A stretch of DNA of 14,924 bases, from assembly GCA_015068175.1 (NCBI GenBank), contig SVLA01000039.1, positions 1 through 14,924 on the forward strand, written 5' to 3'. Positions 7,002 to 13,318 of the stretch are shown in pieces. The translations under genes were made by a program, and so were the position numbers. Each line of letters opens with the position of its first letter. The first letter of the stretch is position 1. The notes beneath the pieces were generated by a model. That model made no database searches, was not told the origin of the DNA, and saw nothing but the letters and a program-made list of their open reading frames with translations. Source of the DNA: Oscillospiraceae bacterium. GTDB taxonomy: Bacteria > Bacillota_A > Clostridia > Oscillospirales > Oscillospiraceae.

Positions 7002-8186
7002 ATGAACACTTTAATTGAACTTTACGATGAAAGAACCATCGAAAATGTTTTGGCTGCGGATATGTTTCGCCCTCAGCGAATTATTTATTTGTGCCCGACC
7101 GAGGTAGCCCAAAACAAGGAACAGCAAAAGACGATCCGCAGCTTTTTCCGTCACCGCGGATGGGAACCGGAGCTGTATTTTATCGAAGCCAGCCTGTACA
7201 AGGTAGACCGTATCGTCCGGCAGCTTCTCACGATCAGTGAGAAGTATCCCGACTGCGCGTTGGATGTTACCGGCGGCAGCGATGCGGAACTCTTCGCCGC
7301 AGGCATGTTTGCTGCCAAAGCAAATGTCTCTGCGTTTACCTATTCCCGGAGAAAAAACCGGTTCTACAACATCTCCGGGGCAGAGTTTGCAGACAATCTC
7401 CCCTGCGATCTTTCCTATTCTGTGGAAGACTTCTTCCTGATGGCCGGTGGCACCTTGCTCCCCGGCCGGGTAGATAACGCGACCCTTCAGAAGTATCTGG
7501 TGGATATCGATCCGTTTTTCGACTGTTTTCTCCATTTCCGCCGGGACTGGACAAATATCATTACCTATATGCAGAGAGTATCCCCGGCCGAATATGGCCA
7601 AGTGCCTCCCATGTCCATTAAAGGAAGCTATGCAGTGAAGGGTGAACGGGGCGGACGGATCTCCGCAAATGAAGCCGCCCTGCGGGCGTTCGAACGCATC
7701 GGATTCATTCGCAATCTGAATATCGTTTCCGGCGAATCCGTCTCTTTCCGTTTCCGGGACGCAAATACCCGCGCCTGGCTGCGGGATGTGGGCAGCGTTT
7801 TGGAGCTGTATGTTTATAAAGCCTGCCTGGACGCGGGCATCTTCAACGATATTATCAGTAGCGCTGTTGTCCGCTGGAATGATGTGCTGGGACACGGCAG
7901 CATTATCAACGAGATCGATGCAATGGCCACTATGGGTGTTTTGCCCATTTTTATCAGCTGCAAAGTCAGCGACATCAGGACAGAGGCCCTCAATGAGCTG
8001 GCGATCTTGCGGGATCGGTTTGGCGGCAAGGGCGCCAAAGCGGTGATCGTCTCCACCGGACAGTGTAATGCCGCATCCCGTCACCGCGCCGCCCAGTTGG
8101 GGATCGCCGTGATCGACCGGGATGAGCTGGAAAGCGGTGCGCTTGTCCACCGTCTGAAAGTGATCATGAAAGTCGAAGATACCTGA
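7002..8186 (+). CDS. CARF-domain nuclease of the DUF1887 / Card1-Can2 type
   Basis: A 394-residue protein. The N-terminal part (about 1-150) looks like a CARF ligand-binding Rossmann domain: strand RIIYLCPTE (26-34) and the signature ALDVTGGSDAELFAAG (86-101). The C-terminal part (about 255-390) is a PD-(D/E)xK-type nuclease, with E268 in VLELYVY, NEID (303-306), and FISCK (317-321), giving a predicted Glu-Asp-Lys active site. In characterised relatives (Card1, Can2), cyclic tetra-adenylate made by a type III CRISPR complex binds CARF and switches on cleavage of nucleic acid. No cas gene or array is present in the window, so the activator here is unknown. The start at 7002 fits the family N-terminus, but the ribosome site is weak (GAGG 11 nt upstream). 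Codon and base use are less GC-rich than in the neighbouring metabolic genes. A truncated jetD follows at once. Confidence 0.85.
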   Translation: MNTLIELYDERTIENVLAADMFRPQRIIYLCPTEVAQNKEQQKTIRSFFRHRGWEPELYFIEASLYKVDRIVRQLLTISEKYPDCALDVTGGSDAELFAAGMFAAKANVSAFTYSRRKNRFYNISGAEFADNLPCDLSYSVEDFFLMAGGTLLPGRVDNATLQKYLVDIDPFFDCFLHFRRDWTNIITYMQRVSPAEYGQVPPMSIKGSYAVKGERGGRISANEAALRAFERIGFIRNLNIVSGESVSFRFRDANTRAWLRDVGSVLELYVYKACLDAGIFNDIISSAVVRWNDVLGHGSIINEIDAMATMGVLPIFISCKVSDIRTEALNELAILRDRFGGKGAKAVIVSTGQCNAASRHRAAQLGIAVIDRDELESGALVHRLKVIMKVEDT

Positions 8187-8203
8187 GCAGAGCAAAGCCG
8201 GCA

Positions 8204-8761
8204 TTGGGTCAACGTCGGTGCTTGTGCCATAGATGTCTGGACCGGACGATTGAAGAACGCAAAGCGCAAATCGCGGCATTCCCTGCAGCGCATCGCGCTG
8301 ATTGGGTGCCACGAAGAGTGACCTTCATTGAGAACAAGACCAACTATGATGAATACATCCGTACTGAGAAACAGCATGATGAGCTTATTGTTTATCATGG
8401 CGGTTTCATAAGCCCGAAAAAGAGGGCGCTTTTCTCTAAATTAGCCCTTGCCGCACAAAGTGGGATTGCGCTGCGCTTCTGGGGAGATATCGACCTGGGC
8501 GGTTTTCAAATGTACGAACAGTTACAGAAGACGTTCCCTAACGTACGGCCCATGCGAATGTCTGCGGCTGAGGTGGAGAAGTATCATCATAACGGATTGG
8601 CTCGCGCAGAAGAGTATCTATACAAGTTGCGCACTTCGCATTTTAATCATGACGGTTCGCAGTTTAAATCTGCAATCGACAAGATTACAGAATACGGAGT
8701 CACTATCGAACAAGAGGCCTTCTTAGCGGAGTACGTTCCATGCGACTTAGCTTGTGTGTAA
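8204..8761 (+). pseudogene. jetD: 5'-truncated jetD (Wadjet subunit D, DUF2220 Toprim part)
   Basis: Only the C-terminal Toprim-like half of JetD remains. From the TTG at 8204, the acidic residues are in TFIENKTNYDEYI (E43) and RFWGDIDLGGFQMY (D95, D97), followed by YHGGFISPKKRALFSKL (64-80) and a family-like ending YGVTIEQEAFL. Full JetD is about twice this length, with an N-terminal DUF3322 part that is absent. There is no good start codon or ribosome site: the only early start is a TTG without GGAGG, and the first in-frame ATG lies beyond the catalytic residues. In Wadjet, JetD is the nuclease that cuts plasmid DNA with the JetABC condensin; no jetA, jetB or jetC is seen. The frame is otherwise open, so decay is recent or the fragment is still translated. 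JetD identity is fairly sure, the pseudogene call likely. Confidence 0.75.
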
Positions 8762-8801
8762 CAAATATCTGCCATAATCCCGGAAGTGTTTGTATGTGTA
8801 A

Positions 8802-8827
8802 CGGCGGCCTTGAAATCAAGGCCGCCG
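8802..8827 (-). terminator. Hairpin terminator downstream of trxB
   Basis: CGGCGGCCTTG (8802-8812) pairs perfectly with CAAGGCCGCCG (8817-8827), an 11-bp GC-rich stem, 24 bp beyond the trxB stop. On the minus strand only a weak T-rich tail (TTACACAT) follows, so termination may be incomplete. It could also serve the convergent jetD remnant. Confidence 0.65.
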
Positions 8828-8851
8828 CTTCATGATCCACGTGCTATGTTG

Positions 8852-9763
8852 TTATGCTTCCAGGTAATGGCAGGCGGCCATGGCGGCGATGGCGCCGTCG
8901 CTGGATGCGGTGACCACCTGGCGGATCCGCTTACTGCGGCAATCGCCGGCTACGAACAGGCCCTCGGTGACCGTGGCGCAATCTTCGCCGCTGTCAAAAT
9001 AACCCCAATCGTTCAGCTTGGCCAGATCTGCAAAGGCGGCGTTTTCCGGCTGCAGACCCACCGCCAGGAATGCGCCGTCCACGGCAATGTCCCACTCTTT
9101 GCCGGTTTCCTCGCTCTTGAGCCGCAGGCCGGTCAGATTGCCGTTTGCGCTCAGATAGCCGCTGACAACGGTGGAGAACAGTACGCGTACATTCTCTTTG
9201 GCGGTCAACGCCTCCGCCAATTTCTGCTCTCCGGTAAAGAAGGGCAGATTTTGCACAACGGTGACCTTGCTGCATACTTCACTCAGCAGCAGCGCTTCCT
9301 GCAAAGCGGAATTTCCGCCGCCGATCATGGCCACTTCCTGACCGGCATAGAAAGCGCCGTCGCAGACAGCGCAGAAGGAAATGCCGTTGCCGATCAATTC
9401 CTCCTCGCCGGGCAGACCCAATGTGCGGTGCTTGACACCCAGGGCCAAAATGACCGTTCTGCCGGTAAATGTATTGCCCTCTTCCGTGTGTACAACAAAG
9501 TGGCCCTGGGATTTTTCTACCTGGGTCACGGTTTCCAGCTCCACTTCCGCCCCCAGGGCCAGGGCCTGATCCGTGAGCTGATCAGCAAACTCCACACCGC
9601 TGATCACCTTCGTACCGGGGATATTTTCCACCTTGGGAGAGTAGGCGATCTGGCCGCCGAAGGCGTTTTTTTCAATGACCAACACGGTCTTACCGGCCCG
9701 CAGGCCATAAATTGCAGCGGTAAGGCCCGCCGGGCCGCCGCCAACAATGATCATATCATGCAT
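8852..9763 (-). CDS. trxB: Thioredoxin reductase-like flavoprotein lacking the NADPH 2'-phosphate motif
   Basis: A 303-residue TrxR-fold protein. It has the FAD-binding IIVGGGPAGL (5-14), the redox-active disulfide CAVC (131-134), a nucleotide-binding IGGGNSALQEA (147-157) and the C-terminal FAD motif VAGDCR. In NADPH-dependent TrxR the second half of the NADPH site is HRRxxxR; here the equivalent stretch reads VTVVQNLPFFTGEQKLAE (167-184), with no HRR and no following Arg. NADPH use is therefore doubtful, and NADH or a ferredoxin-type donor, as known for clostridial flavin thioredoxin reductases, is possible. ATG 9763 has GGAGG 7 nt upstream. It lies just downstream of nrdD, whose product ends in a thioredoxin-like domain that is the likely electron acceptor. 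A strong hairpin separates the two genes, so expression may depend on read-through. Confidence 0.9.
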   Translation of the reverse strand: MHDMIIVGGGPAGLTAAIYGLRAGKTVLVIEKNAFGGQIAYSPKVENIPGTKVISGVEFADQLTDQALALGAEVELETVTQVEKSQGHFVVHTEEGNTFTGRTVILALGVKHRTLGLPGEEELIGNGISFCAVCDGAFYAGQEVAMIGGGNSALQEALLLSEVCSKVTVVQNLPFFTGEQKLAEALTAKENVRVLFSTVVSGYLSANGNLTGLRLKSEETGKEWDIAVDGAFLAVGLQPENAAFADLAKLNDWGYFDSGEDCATVTEGLFVAGDCRSKRIRQVVTASSDGAIAAMAACHYLEA

Positions 9764-9784
9764 AAGGCATCCTCCAATTTCATT

Positions 9785-9813
9785 AAAAGAGCCGGGCAGT
9801 GCCCGGCTCTTTT
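9785..9813 (-). terminator. Strong terminator hairpin between nrdD and trxB
   Basis: AAAAGAGCCGGGC (9785-9797) and GCCCGGCTCTTTT (9801-9813) form a perfect 13-bp stem with a 3-nt loop, 6 bp after the nrdD stop. The A/T ends of the stem give a T-run on either strand, so it can act in both directions. It lies 10 bp before the trxB ribosome site. Confidence 0.85.
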
Positions 9814-9819
9814 CTGTTG

Positions 9820-12207
9820 TTACAAAGTTGCGATGTACTTCTTGATTTCCGGAACACTGTAGTAGCTGGCAGTCAGGTCGCCGCTTGTAACGACCAGGGT
9901 CGGCGCGCCCTTGACACCGTACTGTCTGCACAGTTCCACATTCTCGTCAGCGATCAGCTTTTCAAAGGCCACGCCGGCTTTGGTCAGCAATTGTTCCGCT
10001 ACCCGGCAGTTGGGGCAGGTAACGCGGCTGAACAGAATGACTTTGCCGCCCTCCACGGCGGGCGCCGGTGCGGCCGCTGCCGCGGGAACGTCGCAGGCCG
10101 CCGCAGCGGGGGTCATCCGGACGGTGCCCTTCAGCTTGGAGTTGCCCACGTTGTACACCAGGCGGTCCTTGAATTCCTGACTCTTGCCCACATTCCAGTT
10201 TTTCACGGGACGGTAGTAGCCGGTGATGCGGCTGTAGACCTCGGTCTCTTTGCCGCAGATGGGGCAGGTGTACTGCTCGCCGGTGATGTAGCCGTGATCC
10301 GCGCAGACGGAATAGGTGGGGCTCAGGGTGTAGTACGGCAACTTGTGGTTCTCTGCGATCTTACGCACCAGGGAGGCTGCAGCCTGCCAATCCGGCAATT
10401 TTTCGCCCAGGAAGGCATGGAAGACCGTGCCGGAGGTATAACGGGTCTGCAGCTCGTCCTGGATCTCCAGGGCGGTAAAGATATCCTCGGTGTAGCCCAC
10501 GGGCAGATGGGAGGAATTGGTGTAGTAGGGAGTGCCGTTTTCGTTGGCGGTGATGATGTCGGGGAAACGCTCCTTGTCGTGCTTGGCAAAGCGGTAAGTG
10601 GTGGACTCTGCGGGGGTCGCCTCCAGGTTATACAGATCGCCGTACTTTTCCTGGTAGTCGGACAGACGCTCACGCATATGGTCCAGCACTTCCCGGGCAA
10701 ACTTCTGGGTCTGCTCGTGGGTCAGATCCAAACGCAGCCACTTGGCGTTCAGACCCACTTCGTTCATACCGATCAGACCGATGGTGGAGAAGTGGTTATT
10801 GAAGGTACCCAGGTAACGCTTGGTGTAGGGATAGAGGCCATTCTCCATCAAACGGGTGATGACCTGGCGCTTGGTCTTCAGGCTGCGGGCCGCAATGTCC
10901 ATCAGCTTGTCCAACCGCACATAGAAATCCTTTTCATCCGCAGCCAGGTAAGCGATCCGGGGCAGATTGATGGTGACGACACCGATAGAACCGGTGGATT
11001 CGCCGGAACCGAAGAAACCGCCGGACTTCTTGCGCAGTTCACGCAGATCCAGACGCAGACGGCAGCACATACTGCGCACGTCGGAAGGCTCCATATCGGA
11101 ATTGATGTAGTTGGAGAAATAGGGGGTGCCGTACTTGGCGGTCATTTCGAACAGAAGCTTGTTGTTCTCCGTTTCGCTCCAATCGAAATTCCGGGTGATG
11201 GAATAGGTGGGGATGGGGTACTGGAAGCCACGGCCGTTGGCATCGCCCTCGATCATGATCTCGATGAAGGCCTTGTTGACCATGTCCATTTCCTTCTGGC
11301 AATCACCGTAGGTGAAATCCAGTTCCTTGCCGCCCACGATGGCCGGCAGGTCCTTCAGGTCAGGCGGGCAGACCCAGTCCAGGGTGATGTTGGAGAAGGG
11401 GGCCTGGGTACCCCAGCGGGAGGGGGTATTGACACCGTAGATGAAGCTCTGGACGCACTGCTTGACTTCCTTCTGAGACAGGTTGTCCACCTTGACAAAG
11501 GGCGCCAGATATGTATCAAAGGAGGAGAATGCCTGGGCGCCTGCCCATTCGTTCTGCATGATGCCCAGGAAGTTGACCATCTGATTGCACAAAGTGGACA
11601 GGTGGCCAGCGGGGCTGGAGGTGATCTTGCCGGGAACACCGCCCAAACCTTCCTGGATGAGCTGCTTCAGGCTCCAGCCGGCGCAGTAGCCGGTGAGCAT
11701 GGAAAGATCGTGCAGATGGAGGGCGGCGCTGCGGTGGGCTTCTGCCACTTCCGAATCGTAAATCTCGCTGAGCCAGTAGTTCGCGGTGATAGCACCGGAG
11801 TTGGAAAGGATCAAACCGCCCACGGAATAGGTAACGGTGGAATTTTCCTTGACACGCCAGTCGTTGATCTGCAGATAGTTGTCTACCAGATCCTTGTAGT
11901 TGAGCAGGGCGGAATTGACATTGCGGACCTTTTCGCGCTGTTTACGGTACAGAATATAGGCCTTGGCCACATCCGAATAGCCGGACTCGGACAATACCTT
12001 TTCCACGCTGTCCTGAATATCTTCCACGGCGATGCAGCCGTCGTGGATCTTGGGTTCAAAATCAGCGCTGACCTGCAGGGCCAGCATGTTGATCACGCTG
12101 GGATGGTAGTTTTTGCCCAATGCTTCAAATGCCTTGATCATGGCCGCCGCGATTTTAGTGATCTCAAATTCAACGGTAATGCCGTCGCGCTTTAGTACCT
12201 TATACAT
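9820..12207 (-). CDS. nrdD: Anaerobic (class III) ribonucleoside-triphosphate reductase with fused C-terminal thioredoxin/glutaredoxin domain
   Basis: A 795-residue glycyl-radical enzyme reducing ribonucleoside triphosphates to dNTPs without oxygen. Order: ATP-cone (about 1-95); catalytic barrel with active-site cysteines C175 (TGYCAGWS) and C381/C382 (SMCCRLRLDL); a zinc-type cysteine cluster (SVCADHG, CPICG); glycyl-radical loop RITGYYRPV with predicted radical at G663; an Ala/Pro-rich linker (about 698-722); and a redoxin domain (723-795) starting KVILFSRVTCPNCR, with CPNC at 731-734 and the cis-Pro-like KGAPTLVV. Usual NrdD ends soon after the glycyl loop, so the last 75-95 residues are an extension. 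This points to thiol reductant use rather than formate alone. The neighbours are nrdG upstream and trxB downstream. ATG 12207 has a GGAGAG ribosome site. It has its own consensus promoter with NrdR boxes. Confidence 0.96.
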   Translation of the reverse strand: MYKVLKRDGITVEFEITKIAAAMIKAFEALGKNYHPSVINMLALQVSADFEPKIHDGCIAVEDIQDSVEKVLSESGYSDVAKAYILYRKQREKVRNVNSALLNYKDLVDNYLQINDWRVKENSTVTYSVGGLILSNSGAITANYWLSEIYDSEVAEAHRSAALHLHDLSMLTGYCAGWSLKQLIQEGLGGVPGKITSSPAGHLSTLCNQMVNFLGIMQNEWAGAQAFSSFDTYLAPFVKVDNLSQKEVKQCVQSFIYGVNTPSRWGTQAPFSNITLDWVCPPDLKDLPAIVGGKELDFTYGDCQKEMDMVNKAFIEIMIEGDANGRGFQYPIPTYSITRNFDWSETENNKLLFEMTAKYGTPYFSNYINSDMEPSDVRSMCCRLRLDLRELRKKSGGFFGSGESTGSIGVVTINLPRIAYLAADEKDFYVRLDKLMDIAARSLKTKRQVITRLMENGLYPYTKRYLGTFNNHFSTIGLIGMNEVGLNAKWLRLDLTHEQTQKFAREVLDHMRERLSDYQEKYGDLYNLEATPAESTTYRFAKHDKERFPDIITANENGTPYYTNSSHLPVGYTEDIFTALEIQDELQTRYTSGTVFHAFLGEKLPDWQAAASLVRKIAENHKLPYYTLSPTYSVCADHGYITGEQYTCPICGKETEVYSRITGYYRPVKNWNVGKSQEFKDRLVYNVGNSKLKGTVRMTPAAAACDVPAAAAAPAPAVEGGKVILFSRVTCPNCRVAEQLLTKAGVAFEKLIADENVELCRQYGVKGAPTLVVTSGDLTASYYSVPEIKKYIATL

Positions 12208-12244
12208 CCGAATCTCTCCTCTATATGATTATTGCAAAACAATC

Positions 12245-12277
12245 GAGCACTGCTGCTCATTCCGAAAGCCACAGTGC
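12245..12277 (-). promoter_or_regulatory. Inverted repeats in the nrdD leader
   Basis: Two mutually exclusive pairings lie between the promoter and start codon: GAGCA/TGCTC (12245-12249 with 12254-12258), and GCACTG/CAGTGC (12247-12252 with 12272-12277). The second would start almost at the transcription start. They could affect leader stability or translation. No known riboswitch is recognised. Confidence 0.3.
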
Positions 12278-12281
12278 CCGT

Positions 12282-12310
12282 ATTATATCGTATCTGTATT
12301 AGAATGTCAA
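12282..12310 (-). promoter_or_regulatory. Consensus promoter of nrdD
   Basis: On the minus strand, perfect -35 TTGACA (12305-12310), 17-bp spacer and perfect -10 TATAAT (12282-12287). Transcription should start near 12275, leaving a leader of about 68 nt. nrdD can thus be transcribed independently of nrdG. Confidence 0.9.
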
Positions 12311-12318
12311 CCCTAAAG

Positions 12319-12366
12319 TAACAATATATTGTGGTTGTCGTTGAAACAACGCCATAGATATGGTGT
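12319..12366. promoter_or_regulatory. Tandem NrdR boxes upstream of the nrdD promoter
   Basis: The proximal box (12319-12334), TAACAATATATTGTGG, matches the NrdR consensus ACACWATATATWGTGT at positions 3-15 without a break. The distal box (12351-12366), GCCATAGATATGGTGT, matches 11 of 16 positions. Their starts are 32 bp apart, about three helical turns, the arrangement known for cooperative NrdR binding. The proximal box ends 8 bp upstream of the nrdD -35. NrdR is the ATP/dATP-sensing repressor of nrd genes; its own gene is not in the window. Confidence 0.75.
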
Positions 12367-13073
12367 CATTCACCCCGTAAGTACACTTTTTGAACAAATT
12401 CCCCGAGAAGTTGCGCAAAGCGCTCTTTTTGGGCCTTTTCCGGGGCAGAAAGGCCGGTAAAAACGACGGTGTCCCGATCCACAAAGCTCTGCAAATACAG
12501 CACGTCCGGGCGTTTTCCGGGACACAGTCCTGCAAGCCACCGGCCCATGGCCGCAATGGATTCTTCGTCGTGGAGCTGCTGCACGAGGGTCGTGCGCAGT
12601 TCGTAGGGGATATGGCCGCCGATCAGAAAGCGCAGACTTTCCTCAACATCCTTGAGCTGCAGTCCCGCCACGCCCACGGTTTGGGCGTATTGCGCCGGGC
12701 CGTTTTTTACATCCATGGCCACATAATCCACGAACCCGGCTTCCACCAATTGACGCAGCACATGGGGGCGGCTGCCGTTTGTATCCAGTTTGACTGCATA
12801 GCCCAGGGCATTGATGCGCGCCAGCAACTGCGGCAGTTCCGGATTCAGCGTAGGCTCACCGCCGGTAATGCACACGCCGTCCAGGATGCCCTGGCGCTTT
12901 TGCAGAAAAGAGAGCAGCGCATCGCTGTGCATCAAGGGTTCTGCATCGTGGGTCTGTAACTGGCTGTTATGGCAATAGGGGCAGGCGTAATTGCAGCCGG
13001 CCAGAAAGACCGTGCAGGCCACCTTGCCGGGGTAGTCCAGCAAGGTCATTTTTTGCAATCCGTGAATATACAA
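12366..13073 (-). CDS. nrdG: Anaerobic ribonucleotide reductase activating enzyme (radical SAM)
   Basis: A 235-residue radical-SAM protein that installs the glycyl radical on NrdD, using S-adenosylmethionine and a [4Fe-4S] cluster. The cluster motif is CNYACPYC (27-34; C27, C31, C34), followed by the SAM-binding CITGGEPTLNPEL. The opening HGLQKMTLLDYPGKVA is typical of this NrdG subtype. The start is TTG at 13073: GGAGG at 13081-13085 lies 7 nt upstream, while the in-frame ATG (codon 9) has no such site. nrdG precedes nrdD on the same strand, the reverse of the common order, with 158 bp between them containing nrdD's own promoter. Its stop overlaps the distal NrdR box. A clear promoter lies at 13104-13132. 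Confidence 0.94.
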   Translation of the reverse strand: MYIHGLQKMTLLDYPGKVACTVFLAGCNYACPYCHNSQLQTHDAEPLMHSDALLSFLQKRQGILDGVCITGGEPTLNPELPQLLARINALGYAVKLDTNGSRPHVLRQLVEAGFVDYVAMDVKNGPAQYAQTVGVAGLQLKDVEESLRFLIGGHIPYELRTTLVQQLHDEESIAAMGRWLAGLCPGKRPDVLYLQSFVDRDTVVFTGLSAPEKAQKERFAQLLGEFVQKVYLRGE

Positions 13074-13080
13074 GAGACCG

Positions 13081-13085
13081 CCTCC
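13081..13085 (-). promoter_or_regulatory. Ribosome binding site that fixes the nrdG TTG start
   Basis: GGAGG on the minus strand, 7 nt before TTG (13071-13073). No ATG lies at suitable spacing, so nrdG uses a UUG start. Such starts usually lower expression. Confidence 0.8.
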
Positions 13086-13103
13086 TTTGAAGAATCCGCA
13101 TCC

Positions 13104-13132
13104 AGTATACCCTGATCCGCAGGGAAAGTCAA
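13104..13132 (-). promoter_or_regulatory. Promoter of nrdG with inverted repeat in its spacer
   Basis: -35 TTGACT (13127-13132), 17-bp spacer, -10 TATACT (13104-13109). The spacer holds a perfect CCCTG-N5-CAGGG inverted repeat (13110-13124), placed where a repressor would act. No NrdR-like box is visible here, so nrdG and nrdD may be controlled separately. Confidence 0.75.
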
Positions 13133-13141
13133 TCGTTCAAA

Positions 13142-13308
13142 ATGCCCGTTATGGACCGGCTGCACCAACAGACGATTTCGGAAATATATAGTCCGCTATG
13201 CGGTGACGAATTGAGATGGCTGGCGGTGTTTTCTATGGCTGTACCAACTACCATAACGACGAGAAGAAGTGCGGACACATGATCGCACTCAGCTCGGATC
13301 CGGTTTAG
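13142..13308 (+). pseudogene. Decayed topoisomerase-type zinc-ribbon fragment (frameshifted)
   Basis: Two short overlapping frames read as one zinc ribbon if a single base is restored near 13215. The first frame (from ATG 13142) reaches SPLCGDEL; the second (ATG 13216 to TAG 13308, 30 codons) reads MAGGVFYGCTNYHNDEKKCG and ends ALSSDPV. Together they resemble the C-x2-C ... GGxFYGCxNYxxC pattern of topoisomerase-type C4 zinc ribbons, with the first Cys replaced by Ser and one base lost. Such ribbons usually end larger nucleases, helicases or topoisomerases, of which nothing else is visible. The TAG overlaps the GGAGG of the next gene, so the two were probably once adjacent genes of one unit. 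Confidence 0.55.
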
Positions 13309-13318
13309 GAGGTTTCAT

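Noticed and set aside
8081..8398. Minus-strand frame of 105 codons across the nuclease/jetD junction
   Set aside because: It is antisense to both, with no ribosome site and no recognisable domain.
9799..12195. Very long plus-strand open frame (798 codons) over nrdD
   Set aside because: It is antisense to nrdD, His/Gly/Gln-rich and without a domain; nrdD's motifs, ribosome site and promoter show the minus strand is coding.
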